Shown here piece after piece: positions 20,002-28,723 of a stretch of DNA of 64,000 nucleotides; positions within the stretch are counted from its first letter, which is position 1, and every line of letters starts with the position of its first letter. The notes under the pieces are model-generated. The model saw nothing but the letters and a program-made list of their open reading frames with translations. It was not told where the DNA came from and ran no database searches. This DNA is from Xenophilus sp. E41 (GTDB taxonomy: Bacteria > Pseudomonadota > Gammaproteobacteria > Burkholderiales > Burkholderiaceae_C), in the NCBI RefSeq assembly GCF_003671765.1, contig NZ_QPIB01000038.1, positions 40,143 through 104,142 of the forward strand, given 5' to 3'. Made by a program: the position numbers and the translations under genes.

Positions 20002-21207
20002 TCAGCGCTTGACGGGGTCGATGTAGCCGCCGAGCGCCACGAATTTCTGGCCCTGGAGTTCCATCAGCGCGATGCCGGTCTGGCCGCGGCGCGCGTAGGG
20101 CCCGGCATTGACGGGCTGGAAGGTGATCTTGGGGCCGATCTTCTGGTCGAAGTCCTTCATGCCGTCCAGCGCCGCGGCGACCTTGGCGCGCGAAGGCTCG
20201 GCGCCGGCGCGCTGCAGTGCCTCGACGGTGACGGCCGCGGCCGAGTAGCCCATCAGCGCCATCGAGGACGGCGCCGACTTGGGGTACAGCTTGGTGTAGC
20301 GCTGGAAGAAGGACTGGATCGCGGGGTTGTCGCCCTCCACGGCGTCGTAGTACGAGGCCACGTACAGCTTCGACTGGGTCTTGCCGAGCAGCTCGACGAA
20401 CTTCGGGTCATTCAGCCCGCCGGCGCCGAATACCGTGGGCTTCCAGCCCAGCTTCTCGGCGCCGCGGAAGAACTGCACCGCCTCCTGGCCCAGGGCGTAG
20501 ACGATCACCACGTCGGGTTCGGACTGCTTGAGCTTGAAGACCTGCGAGGTGAGATCGGTCGCGAAGCGCTCGAAGCTCTGCGCCTCGACCAGCTTCATGC
20601 CGTGCTTCTCCAGCTGCTTGACGGCCACGTCGTAGGCCGGTTTGCCCCAGCCGTCGTTCTGGTAGAGCATCGCCACCTTCTTGGCCTTGAGCGTGTTGAC
20701 GGCGTAGTCGATGTATGACGCGGTCTCGGTCGACTGCGGCGAGGGCAGCACGTACAGCAGCTCGCGCGGCGGCGTGCTGGTGAGGTCCGAGATGCTTAGC
20801 GCGCCGATGGTCGGCACGTTCTTGGTCGAGCTGTACTCGTAGGCGCTGATGTTCGTCGCGTGGCCGATGTTGCCGACCATGGCCAGCACGTTGTCGCGCT
20901 CGACCAGCAGCTTGGCGTTGGCCACCGACTTCGCGGGCTTGAGCTCGTCGTCGTAGGTGATGAGCTTGAGCTTGCGGCCGTTTACGCCGCCCTTCTCGTT
21001 GACCATGTCGAAGTAGGTGCGGATGCCTTCGTCGGCGGCCTTGCCCATGTAGGCCAGCGTGCCCGACATCGGTTGCGACGAGCCGAGCACGATTTCCTTT
21101 TCGAGCACGCCCTCGGCCTTGTTCTCGAAGGCGGCGGCGGGCAGCGCGCTGGCTGCCAGTGCGAGTGCGGCACTGGCCAGGACGGTACGGCGATGGATCA
21201 GGCTCAT
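20002..21207 (-). CDS. ABC transporter substrate-binding protein (LivK/type I periplasmic-binding fold)
   Basis: 401 aa. The export signal MSLIHRRTVLASAALALAA has a twin-Arg-like start and ends near ALPAAAF (about 26). The mature part has the opening GVLEKEIVLGSSQPMSGTLA and the later VVIVYALGQEAV of branched-chain-amino-acid-type binding proteins. It binds the ligand in the periplasm and delivers it to the LivHM-type permease encoded upstream. In this operon the ligand is more likely an organic acid than leucine, which is inference from neighbouring catabolic genes. Spacing to the preceding ATPase gene is 45 bases. Confidence 0.88.
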   Translation of the reverse strand: MSLIHRRTVLASAALALAASALPAAAFENKAEGVLEKEIVLGSSQPMSGTLAYMGKAADEGIRTYFDMVNEKGGVNGRKLKLITYDDELKPAKSVANAKLLVERDNVLAMVGNIGHATNISAYEYSSTKNVPTIGALSISDLTSTPPRELLYVLPSPQSTETASYIDYAVNTLKAKKVAMLYQNDGWGKPAYDVAVKQLEKHGMKLVEAQSFERFATDLTSQVFKLKQSEPDVVIVYALGQEAVQFFRGAEKLGWKPTVFGAGGLNDPKFVELLGKTQSKLYVASYYDAVEGDNPAIQSFFQRYTKLYPKSAPSSMALMGYSAAAVTVEALQRAGAEPSRAKVAAALDGMKDFDQKIGPKITFQPVNAGPYARRGQTGIALMELQGQKFVALGGYIDPVKR

Positions 21208-21252
21208 GGGTGTCTCCGTTCGTGGTTGGGTTGAAAAGCGGGGAAGGGCGGC

Positions 21253-21984
21253 TCAACCGCCCAGGTAGGCACGGCGCACGTCCTCGTTGCCGGCCAGCTC
21301 GGCGGCCTGGCCCTGCATCACGACGCGGCCGGTCTCGATGACGTAGCCCTCGTCCGAGATGTCGAGCGCGATGTCCGCGTCCTGCTCGACGATGAGCAGC
21401 GTGAGTCGTTCGCGGTCGCGGATGTCGCGCAGCGTGGAGAAGATCGCGTCCTTCAGGATCGGCGCGACGCCCATCGAGGGTTCGTCGAGCATCAGCAGGC
21501 GCGGCTTGGCGAGCAGGCCGCGGGCAATGGCGAGCATCTGCTGCTCGCCGCCGGACAGCGTGCCGGCGCGCGAGCCGATGCGCTCCTTCAGGCGCGGGAA
21601 GTAGCCCAGCACGTGGTCCATGTGCTCGCGCACCTCGCCGGCCGGGCGGGTGTAGCCGCCGAGCATCAGGTTCTCGCGCACCGACAGCTGGGCGAACACC
21701 ATGCGGCCCTGCGGCACGTGCACGATGCCGCGCCGCACCAGCGCCTCGGCCGGTACGTTGGCGATCGACTGGCCGTCGAAAACGGCGGTGCCCTCGCTCA
21801 CCGGCAACAGGCCGGAGAGCGCGCGCATCAGGGTGGTCTTGCCTGCGCCGTTGGCGCCCAGCACGCAGACGATGCTGGCCGCGCGGACCTCCAGGCTCAC
21901 GCCATGCAGGGCGCGGATCTTGCCGTAGCCGGCGCCCAGCCGGTCGACGCGCAGCAGCGCGGGCGTGTCAGCGACGTTGGCCAC
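21253..21984 (-). CDS. ABC importer ATPase, LivF type
   Basis: 243 aa. Walker A GANGAGKTT (about 43-51), signature LSGGEQQMLAIARGL (about 145-159), and Walker B LLMLDEPSMGVAP, whose SMGVAP form is diagnostic of LivF. It powers the branched-chain-type importer together with the LivG-type ATPase. It overlaps the upstream LivG gene by 17 bases. Confidence 0.9.
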   Translation of the reverse strand: MANVADTPALLRVDRLGAGYGKIRALHGVSLEVRAASIVCVLGANGAGKTTLMRALSGLLPVSEGTAVFDGQSIANVPAEALVRRGIVHVPQGRMVFAQLSVRENLMLGGYTRPAGEVREHMDHVLGYFPRLKERIGSRAGTLSGGEQQMLAIARGLLAKPRLLMLDEPSMGVAPILKDAIFSTLRDIRDRERLTLLIVEQDADIALDISDEGYVIETGRVVMQGQAAELAGNEDVRRAYLGG

Positions 21985-22822
21985 TCTTGCCTCCTCCCAG
22001 GTATGCCTCGACGACGGCGGGGTGCGATTCGATCTCGCGCGGCGTGCCCTGCGCGAGGAAGGCGCCGTTGTGCATGACGGTGATGGTGTCGGAGATCGAC
22101 ATCACCAGCGGCATGCTGTGCTCGATGAGCAGCAGCGTCGCGCCGGTGCTCGCCTGCAGCTGCCGCAGCGTCTCGCCCAGCGCGTCGATCTCGCGGTTGT
22201 TCATGCCGGCGGCCGGCTCGTCCAGCAGCATCAGCACCGGCTCGAGCGCCATGGCTCGCGCCAGTTCGACCAGCTTCTGCGTGCCGTAGGGCAGGTCGCG
22301 CACCAGCGTGTGGGCGTGCGCATCCAGGCGCAGGCTTTCGAGGATGGAGGCGGTGCGCTCGCGCTCGGTGCGCTCCTCGCGCCGCTGGCGCGGCAGGCGC
22401 AGCAGCGCCTCGGCCAGTGTGGCGCGCATCGCCAGCGAGCGGGCGATGAGCACGTTGTCGAACACCGTGAGTTCAGAGAAGAGCTCCAGGTTCTGGAAGG
22501 TGCGCGCGATGCCCAGGCGCGAGATCTGGTGCGCCTTCAGCCGCAGCAGGTCGTGCTCGCCCGACGCATTGCGCAGCACCATGCGGCCTTGCTGCGGCGT
22601 GTAGAAGCGGCTGATGCAGTTGAGCATCGTCGTCTTGCCGGCGCCGTTGGGGCCGATGAGCGCATGCACGGTGCCGGGCATGACGTCGAAGCCGACGTCC
22701 TGCACGGCCACGATGCCGCCGAAGCTCATGCGCACGTTGGCGACCGACAGCAGCGGTGCGCCGGCCGGCACGGTGCGTGCAGTGGTGGTGCCGGGGCTGG
22801 CCTGTTCGAGCACCCGCATCAC
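21968..22822 (-). CDS. ABC importer ATPase, LivG type
   Basis: 284 aa. About 25 extra N-terminal residues precede a standard LivG core: Walker A GPNGAGKTT, RLGIARTFQNLELFSELTVFDNV, and Walker B VLMLLDEPAAGMN (LivG form). The usual signature motif LSxGxQ appears as DLPYGTQKLVELARAM. Its start overlaps the permease stop by 4 bases (ATGA). It forms the ATPase heterodimer with the LivF-type subunit. Confidence 0.9.
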   Translation of the reverse strand: MMRVLEQASPGTTTARTVPAGAPLLSVANVRMSFGGIVAVQDVGFDVMPGTVHALIGPNGAGKTTMLNCISRFYTPQQGRMVLRNASGEHDLLRLKAHQISRLGIARTFQNLELFSELTVFDNVLIARSLAMRATLAEALLRLPRQRREERTERERTASILESLRLDAHAHTLVRDLPYGTQKLVELARAMALEPVLMLLDEPAAGMNNREIDALGETLRQLQASTGATLLLIEHSMPLVMSISDTITVMHNGAFLAQGTPREIESHPAVVEAYLGGGKSGQRR

Positions 22823-23787
22823 AGGCCCTCCCGGCGCGGCGCGTCGGCGCCGGGCACCGCCTTGCGCTTGAGCAGGCTGGCCAGCCCGTCGGGCAGGAAC
22901 ATCAGCGCCAGGATCATCGCCACGCCGTAGAGCGCACGCTGGAACTGGTCGAAGCCGATGTAGGTGAGGAACTGCGGAGCGCCGATCACGAAGATCGCGC
23001 CCAGCACCGAGCCCATGATCGAGCCCAGGCCGCCCACGATCACCATCGACACGAAGCTGATCGACACCATGATGTTGAACAGCGACGGATCGATGAAGCG
23101 CACCAGCGGCGCATAAAGCGCGCCCGACAGACCGGTGTAGAAGGCGCAGACGCCGAAGGCGACGAGCTTTAGCCCTGTCGTGTTCAGGCCCAGCGCGCGG
23201 GCCGCCGTCTCGCTGCCCTTGACGGCCAGGAAGCCGCGGCCGAAGCGGCTTTGCGACAGGTTGTGCGCCAGCCAGAGCGCGATGCCCAGCACCGCCGCCA
23301 CGAAGAGGTGGTACGCACGCTCGTCCAGCGCGACGCCGAAGAGGGCCGGCCCGGGCGCGCCCATGCCGTTCTCGCCGCCGGACAGCTCGCCGCCCGACTT
23401 GGCGATCTCCACCGAGATCATCACGAAGCCCAGCGTCGCGATGGCCAGGAACACCTCCTCGAGTCGCAGCACCGGCAGCGCCAGCACCAGACCGACGACG
23501 GTGGCGATGGAGGCGGCGATGACCATGGCCAGCACCAGCGGAACGCCGAAGTGGCTGGTGAGGATGGCGGTGCCGTAGGCGCCGATGCCGAAGAACACGG
23601 CGCCCGCCATCGAGATGAGGTTGGTGTAGCCGGTGAGGATGTTGGTGCCGAAGGAGGCCAGGGTGTAGATCAGCACCAGCGTGACGATGTACAGGACGTA
23701 GCCGCCCGGCAGCAGCGGGGCCAGCACGAACAGCAGCACGAAGACCAGCGGCGCCAGCCAGGGGCGGGAATCGAAGACTCGGGTCAT
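22819..23787 (-). CDS. ABC importer permease, LivM type
   Basis: 322 aa with about nine hydrophobic segments. The cytoplasmic coupling loop, GSETAARALGLNTTGLKLVAFGVCAFYTGLSGALYA, contains the conserved SExAARalG...K of LivM. Four-base overlap with the next gene and a ten-base gap from the LivH-type permease gene place it firmly in the operon. Confidence 0.9.
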   Translation of the reverse strand: MTRVFDSRPWLAPLVFVLLFVLAPLLPGGYVLYIVTLVLIYTLASFGTNILTGYTNLISMAGAVFFGIGAYGTAILTSHFGVPLVLAMVIAASIATVVGLVLALPVLRLEEVFLAIATLGFVMISVEIAKSGGELSGGENGMGAPGPALFGVALDERAYHLFVAAVLGIALWLAHNLSQSRFGRGFLAVKGSETAARALGLNTTGLKLVAFGVCAFYTGLSGALYAPLVRFIDPSLFNIMVSISFVSMVIVGGLGSIMGSVLGAIFVIGAPQFLTYIGFDQFQRALYGVAMILALMFLPDGLASLLKRKAVPGADAPRREGL

Positions 23788-23797
23788 GCGGGGGCCT

Positions 23798-24661
23798 TCA
23801 GACTTTCTTGACCTGCTTGCGGGCCAGCAGGCCGTGCGGCCGCAGGATCAGGATGGCCAGCATCACGATGAAGGGCACCGCGTCTTTCCAGGCCGAGGAC
23901 AGGTAGGCGCCGGTGAGGTTGGAGCTCACGCCGATGATCACGCCGCCCAGCAGGGCACCGGGCATGCTGCCGATGCCGCCGAGCACCGCCGCCGCGAAGG
24001 CGAAGTGCAGGGCGTGCTGCATCATCGAGAAGTGCACGAAGGTCAGCGGCGCGATCAGCAGGCCGGCGGCGGCCGCGATCACATGCGACAGCGCCCAGGC
24101 CAGTGCGTAGATGCGTTTGATCGGGATGCCCATGAGGCGCGCCGCCACCGGGTTCTCCATCGTCGCCTGCATGGCGATGCCCAGGCGCGTGAAGCGGAAG
24201 AAGGCGAACAGCACCGCGGCCAGCGTGGCGCACACGCCGACGATGCCCAGGTCGATGCCCGACACCACGACGCCGCCGATGTCCAGGGGGGCGCTCGGGA
24301 AGATGCTGGGCAGCTCCTGCGTGTCCTTGCCCCAGATCCAGATGGCGAGGTCGCCGAAGATCAGGAACAGGCCCAGCGTGCAGATGGCCGAGGACAGCAG
24401 CGCCTTGCCGATGAAGCGCCGGATGATGAAGCGCTCGATCAGCATGCCGAGCACCGCGCCGAAGACCAGCACCAGCGGCACCACCGCCCACATGGGCAGT
24501 CCCACGCGCAGCAGGGTGCAGGCCATGAAGGCCGAGAGCATGGCCGCCTCGCCGTGCGCGAAGTTGAGGATGCCCGTCGCCTTGAACACCATCACGATGC
24601 CCAGGGCGATGAGCCCGTAGATGGCGCCCAGGGCGACGCCGCTGACGATCATCTGCAGCAT
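23798..24661 (-). CDS. ABC importer permease, LivH type
   Basis: 287 aa with about eight hydrophobic segments. GVALGAIYGLIALGIVMVFKATGILNFAHGEAAMLSAF is the textbook LivH opening, and ATMENPVAARLMGIPIKRIYALAW is the coupling loop. With the LivM-type subunit it forms the transmembrane channel. It follows the hydratase small-subunit gene by only 7 bases, so uptake and catabolism are transcribed together. Confidence 0.9.
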   Translation of the reverse strand: MLQMIVSGVALGAIYGLIALGIVMVFKATGILNFAHGEAAMLSAFMACTLLRVGLPMWAVVPLVLVFGAVLGMLIERFIIRRFIGKALLSSAICTLGLFLIFGDLAIWIWGKDTQELPSIFPSAPLDIGGVVVSGIDLGIVGVCATLAAVLFAFFRFTRLGIAMQATMENPVAARLMGIPIKRIYALAWALSHVIAAAAGLLIAPLTFVHFSMMQHALHFAFAAAVLGGIGSMPGALLGGVIIGVSSNLTGAYLSSAWKDAVPFIVMLAILILRPHGLLARKQVKKV

Positions 24662-24668
24662 GGGCGCC

Positions 24669-25199
24669 TCAGCTCGCCGCCGGGGCCGACTCGCGACCGA
24701 GCCGGGCCTTCAGGTAGGGGATGAAGCCGCCGGCCTCCAGCGTGCCGCGCTCCACCGAGGACAAGGGCTCGAAGGGCAGGACCGTGCCACGGGTGAGGTT
24801 GGCGACGGTGCTCGCCGCCCAGTCCACGCGCAGCTCGTCCCAGCGCTCGGTGGCCTCGCGGATGCCAGGGCAGGTCATGAGCGGGAAGCCCATGCTGATC
24901 TCGCCGCGGAAGAAACCCGGCGAGAACGATTCGGCGATCACGCCCGCCACACCCAGGTGGCGCATGGCACGCATGGCCGGGTAATGCGGGTGCCCGTAGC
25001 CGAAGTTGTGGCCGCCGACCAGCAGGTCGCCCTTCTTCACCGACCGGGCGAAGTCGGGGTCGTAGCTGGACATCGTGACGGCCGCCAGCTCGTGGATGTC
25101 GGTGATCTTGATGTTCTTGATTCCGACGATGAGGTCGATGTCGAAGTCGTCCTCGGTGAAGATCCAGGCCGCGCGGCCATGCAGGTTGGGCAGGCTCAT
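24669..25199 (-). CDS. Aconitase-family hydro-lyase, small (swivel) subunit with altered active site
   Basis: 176 aa, LeuD-like in length and fold order. Alignment by eye to LeuD places NFGYGHPHYPAMRAM where LeuD has NFGCGSSREHAPWAL. The catalytic Ser and the Arg of SSRE are therefore missing and replaced by His-Pro-His-Tyr. The following VIAESFSPGFFRGEISMGFPLMTC matches the LeuD continuation, so the frame is sound. It probably forms a heterodimer with the large subunit encoded immediately upstream (4-base overlap). The substrate is unlikely to be isopropylmalate; a methyl- or dimethyl-maleate/malate hydratase is possible. Confidence 0.8.
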   Translation of the reverse strand: MSLPNLHGRAAWIFTEDDFDIDLIVGIKNIKITDIHELAAVTMSSYDPDFARSVKKGDLLVGGHNFGYGHPHYPAMRAMRHLGVAGVIAESFSPGFFRGEISMGFPLMTCPGIREATERWDELRVDWAASTVANLTRGTVLPFEPLSSVERGTLEAGGFIPYLKARLGRESAPAAS

Positions 25200-26470
25200 G
25201 CCGGGCTCCCTTCGGCCAGGTAGGGGCGCGGGTCGGCGATGCGGCCTTCCAGCGCCGAAGCGGCCACGACCGCGGCGTTGCAGATGAAGATCTCGGAATC
25301 GGCGCTGCCCATGCGGCCCGGGGTGTTGAGCGTGCCGGTGGAGACGGCGCGCTGGCCGTCGGTCATGGTGGCGATGCGGCCGTAGCAGTAGTCGCAACTG
25401 GACGAGCTGATGAACGCGCCGGCGTCCACGAGCGTGGCGATCAGCCCTTCCTTGGCGGCCTGCGACATGATGGCCTGGGAGGTCGGCACCACGTGCAGCT
25501 GGAAGCCCGGCTTGATGCGCCTGCCCTGCAGCACCTGGGCGGCAGCGCGCAGGTCTTCCAGGCGCCCGCTGGCGCAGGAGCCGAGGTAGCCCGTGTGCAC
25601 CTCGAGCCCGGCGTATTCGGTGAGGTCGCGGGTGTTCGACGGACTGGGCGGCGCGACCACGATGGGGGTCAGATCGCTGACGTCGATGCTCACCTCGCGT
25701 GCGTAGACCGCGTCGGCGTCCGGGTAGATCGGGTCGAGCTGGATCTTGGCGATGTCGCGGGTGTAGGCCAGCGTCTTCTCGTCGGGTGCGATCAGCATGG
25801 TCGTCGCGCCCAGGAACATCGCCTGGCCGCAAATGGTCTGGCGGCCCTCGATGCTCATGGCGTCGATCACCGGGCCGCACAGCTCCACCACCTTGAAGCG
25901 GCACGAGGCCGGGCCGAGCACACGCACCATGTGATGGAAGACGTCGCGCGCCATGACGCCGGGCTGCAGGGTGCCGGTCAGCTCGATGCGGACGGTGGCC
26001 GGCACCGTCAGGGCCATCTTCTCGGTCACGAAGGTTTCCAGCACCCCCTTGCGCGCACCGAAGGCGAAGGTGCCGAAGGCGCCCAGCTGGCTCACGTGGC
26101 CGTCGAAGTGCACGGCGAAGGCGCCGGGCGTGGCATAGCCCAGTTCGGCCGACACCTGGTGGCCGATGCCTTCACGCTCGTGCACCGGCACGCCCTGCGC
26201 GGCGCCCCAGGCGCGCGTGACCTTGTGCAGTTCCTCTTCCTTGGGCGCGGTGGCGGGGACCATGTGGTCGATGAAGAGCACGAAGCGCTCGGGACTCGTG
26301 ACCTTGTCGACGCCGAACTCCTCGCGCGCTTCCTTGAAGAAGACGTCGGTGTAGCCGGGGAAGTCGTAGGCGATCACGAAATCGGGCCGCGCCAGGATCT
26401 CGTCGCCGGCTTTCACGGCGGGCAGCCCGGCCGCGCGGGCCAGGATCTTTTCGGTCATCGTGTGGGGCAT
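25196..26470 (-). CDS. Aconitase-family hydro-lyase, large (Fe-S) subunit
   Basis: 424 aa, LeuC-like. The three [4Fe-4S] cysteines appear as GYLGSCASGR (about 305) and SSCDYCYGR (about 365). Also visible are HMVPATAPKEEE, with the conserved DHxxPA pattern, and GIGHQV. The ATG at 26470 has AAGGAG eight bases upstream; the open frame beyond it is not coding-like. It is first gene of the operon that includes the small subunit, the importer and the ICL-family lyase, divergent from an IclR regulator. It should dehydrate, hydrate or isomerise a 2-hydroxy-dicarboxylate. Substrate not determinable from sequence. Confidence 0.85.
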   Translation of the reverse strand: MPHTMTEKILARAAGLPAVKAGDEILARPDFVIAYDFPGYTDVFFKEAREEFGVDKVTSPERFVLFIDHMVPATAPKEEELHKVTRAWGAAQGVPVHEREGIGHQVSAELGYATPGAFAVHFDGHVSQLGAFGTFAFGARKGVLETFVTEKMALTVPATVRIELTGTLQPGVMARDVFHHMVRVLGPASCRFKVVELCGPVIDAMSIEGRQTICGQAMFLGATTMLIAPDEKTLAYTRDIAKIQLDPIYPDADAVYAREVSIDVSDLTPIVVAPPSPSNTRDLTEYAGLEVHTGYLGSCASGRLEDLRAAAQVLQGRRIKPGFQLHVVPTSQAIMSQAAKEGLIATLVDAGAFISSSSCDYCYGRIATMTDGQRAVSTGTLNTPGRMGSADSEIFICNAAVVAASALEGRIADPRPYLAEGSPA

Positions 26471-26491
26471 CGCAGCTCCTTGTCTCAATAT

Positions 26492-26502
26492 CCACAATGC
26501 GG
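26492..26502. promoter_or_regulatory. CCAC-N3-GCGG dyad in front of the hydratase operon (candidate IclR operator)
   Basis: CCACAATGCGG lies 22 bases upstream of the large-subunit start. It is a near match to CCACTATGTGG in front of the IclR gene, with similar CAA/TTG flanks. Confidence 0.45.
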
Positions 26503-26578
26503 CGGTTGCTGCACCGCGGCATGGATCGATTACAAGGTGTCGCGCACCGGCCACCGGAGGAGGTAAACCCTATGTTGC

Positions 26579-26589
26579 CCACTATGTGG
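26579..26589. promoter_or_regulatory. CCAC-TAT-GTGG palindrome in front of iclR-type gene (candidate operator)
   Basis: A perfect 4-3-4 palindrome ending 20 bases before the regulator's ATG. Together with the similar site beside the divergent operon it suggests that one regulator controls both directions. Confidence 0.5.
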
Positions 26590-26608
26590 ATGCAATTAGA
26601 AAGCCGCT

Positions 26609-27481
26609 ATGAGCGAAAGAAGAGAAGAAGTCGCCGTGGCGACAAATGAATCGCCACAAGGTGGAACTCTCAGGACCGGCACGCAGAGCATCGAGCGGGT
26701 GGTCAACATGCTCCGCGTTGTGGCGTCCCGGGGGCGGCACGGCATGCGCATCGGCGAGGTGGCGGCGACCAGCGGGCTGCCGCAGTCGACGTGCTTCCGC
26801 ATGCTCCAGCGGCTGGAGATCGAGGGCCTGGTGGACCGTGATGCGCGCACGCGCAAGTACTTTCTGGGGCCGCTGCTGCACGAACTGGGGCTGCTCGCGC
26901 GCCCGCGCTACCGCCTGAGCGAGTTGTGCGACGGCGCGCTGCACCGCCTGGCCGAGATCACCCAGGACACGATCTACCTCAGCGAACGCAGCGGCCTCGA
27001 GGCCGTGTGCACCAACCGAGCGCTGGGCGACTTCCCGATCAAGGCGCTGCCGCTGGACATCGGCATCCGCCGGCCGCTGGGGGTCGGCGCCGGGGGCCTC
27101 GCGATGCTGTGCGCCATGCCGGACGCGCAGGCCGAGGCCGTGATCCAGGCCAACGGGCACCGCTACGAGAAGTTCGCCTCCTTCAGCGCCGACTTCCTGC
27201 GCGAGGCCGTGGCCGCGGGCCGGCGCCAGGGCTATTCCTTCCTCGACAGCGTGGTGACGCCCGGGACGGCGGCGATGGGCGTGGCCTTCCCGGTGGACAA
27301 CCCGGTGGCGGCCATCAGCGTGGCGGCGATCTCGGGCCGGCTCGAGGCCGCGCGGCGCGAGGAGATCGCCCGCGAGATGCACCACCAGGTGCGGCGCATT
27401 TCCACCGCCATCAGCAATGCGGCGCTGGTGCCCGCCGATGCACGGGCCGAGCCTGCGGGCGTCGACGCGGACGACGACTGA
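26609..27481 (+). CDS. IclR-family transcriptional regulator
   Basis: 290 aa. A winged helix at about 28-85 (IGEVAATSGLPQSTCFRMLQRLE) is followed by the IclR effector domain (about 105-275), containing RRPLGVGAGGLAML and the later GVAFPVDNPVAAISVAAI. IclR proteins are dimers that sense small acids or aromatics. The gene is divergent from the hydratase/importer operon with 138 bases between starts, so control of that operon is the obvious hypothesis. The first ~25 residues are polar and probably disordered. Confidence 0.9.
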   Translation: MSERREEVAVATNESPQGGTLRTGTQSIERVVNMLRVVASRGRHGMRIGEVAATSGLPQSTCFRMLQRLEIEGLVDRDARTRKYFLGPLLHELGLLARPRYRLSELCDGALHRLAEITQDTIYLSERSGLEAVCTNRALGDFPIKALPLDIGIRRPLGVGAGGLAMLCAMPDAQAEAVIQANGHRYEKFASFSADFLREAVAAGRRQGYSFLDSVVTPGTAAMGVAFPVDNPVAAISVAAISGRLEAARREEIAREMHHQVRRISTAISNAALVPADARAEPAGVDADDD

Positions 27482-27503
27482 GCCGGCGCTCCGGGCGCCG
27501 GCT
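27481..27503. terminator. Bidirectional GC hairpin between convergent genes
   Basis: AGCCGGCGC and GCGCCGGCT form a perfect 9-bp stem around a 5-nt loop, exactly in the 27-base gap between the convergent iclR-type and alcohol dehydrogenase genes. No long T-run follows on either strand, so it may act as a weak or bidirectional terminator. Confidence 0.5.
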
Positions 27504-27508
27504 GCGCC

Positions 27509-28645
27509 TCACATCGAGACGTCGAGCATCTCGCGGTAGTCGTCGCGGGTCGCCAGCCGCGGATTCGTCTTGTGGCAGTGGTCGGCCATCGCGCCGTCGA
27601 TGATGCTGTCGAACATCGCGGGCGTCACGCCCACTTCGGCCAGGCCCTTGGGCAGGCCCAGGCGGGCATTCATGTCGCGAATCGCCTCGCCGATATCGCC
27701 CGGCTGGTCCAGGTGCATCGCACGGGCCATGCGCTGCAGGCGCAGGTCCTTCTGCACCGACTCGGCGCCGGCGTTGAAGCGCACCACCGCCGGCAGGAAG
27801 AGGGCGTTGAGCGTGCCGTGGTGCAGGCGCGGATCGACGCCGCCCAGGCTGTGGCTCAGGCTGTGCACGCAGCCCAGGCCCTTCTGGAAGGCCATCGCGC
27901 CCTGCATGCTGGCGCTCATGAGGTTCAGCCGCGCCTCGCGGTCGCTGCCATCGGTGGTGGCGCGTTCGATGTGCCCCCAGGCGCGCTCCAGGCCGTCGAG
28001 CGCGATGCCGTCCGCCGGCGGATTGAAGGCGGCCGACATGAAGGTCTCCATGCAGTGCGCGATGGCGTCCATGCCGGTGGCGGCCGTGAGCCTGGGCGGC
28101 AGGCCCAGGGTGAGTTCGGGGTCGCAGATCGCGGCCTTGGGCATCAGGAACCAGCTGTGGAAGCCGAGCTTGCGGTGGTCGTCGACGATGACGATGGCGC
28201 CGCGCGCGACCTCGCTGCCCGTGCCGGCGGTGGTGGGCACGGCGATCAGCGGCGCGACGGCGTCGGTGATCTTCGGCGAGCCGCCTTCGATGGTGGCGTA
28301 GGTCTTGAGCGGCCCCTCGTGCGTGGCGGCGATGGCCACGCCCTTGGCGCAGTCGATGGCGGAACCGCCGCCAACGGCGATGAGTCCGTTGCAGTGGCCG
28401 CTGCGGTACAGCGCGACGGCCGCGCGCACGGCGGCCTCGGTCGGGTTGGAGGGCGTGTCGTCGAACACCGTGCACTCGAGGTCGCCGAGCGCGTCGAGCG
28501 CCTTCTGCAGGATGCCGGCCGCGCGCACGCCCTTGTCGGTGACGACGAGCGGCCGCGTGATGCCGATGCGCACGCACTCGTCGGCCAGCAGGCGCACGGC
28601 GCCGAAATCGAACTGGATCTGCGTGAGGTATTGGATGAGGGCCAT
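27509..28645 (-). CDS. Iron-containing alcohol dehydrogenase
   Basis: 378 aa, normal for family III alcohol dehydrogenases. The NAD-binding loop is GGGSAIDCAKG (about 95-105), GTGSEV marks the second nucleotide-binding segment, and the metal ligands lie in GMDAIAHCME and VHSLSHSLGG, with later HHGTLNA. It should oxidise an alcohol or reduce an aldehyde/hydroxyacid with NAD(P). Known relatives act on maleylacetate, lactaldehyde or 4-hydroxybutyrate. The ATG at 28645 is the first Met before the conserved N-terminus; the open frame beyond it is non-coding in character. Confidence 0.9.
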   Translation of the reverse strand: MALIQYLTQIQFDFGAVRLLADECVRIGITRPLVVTDKGVRAAGILQKALDALGDLECTVFDDTPSNPTEAAVRAAVALYRSGHCNGLIAVGGGSAIDCAKGVAIAATHEGPLKTYATIEGGSPKITDAVAPLIAVPTTAGTGSEVARGAIVIVDDHRKLGFHSWFLMPKAAICDPELTLGLPPRLTAATGMDAIAHCMETFMSAAFNPPADGIALDGLERAWGHIERATTDGSDREARLNLMSASMQGAMAFQKGLGCVHSLSHSLGGVDPRLHHGTLNALFLPAVVRFNAGAESVQKDLRLQRMARAMHLDQPGDIGEAIRDMNARLGLPKGLAEVGVTPAMFDSIIDGAMADHCHKTNPRLATRDDYREMLDVSM

Positions 28646-28723
28646 GGAGCAGGGGAGGGCAGCGATAGGATCCGGGGAGCCTAACAAAGAGGAGAACGCC
28701 GTGCCCATCCCGAGAAACCTTGC

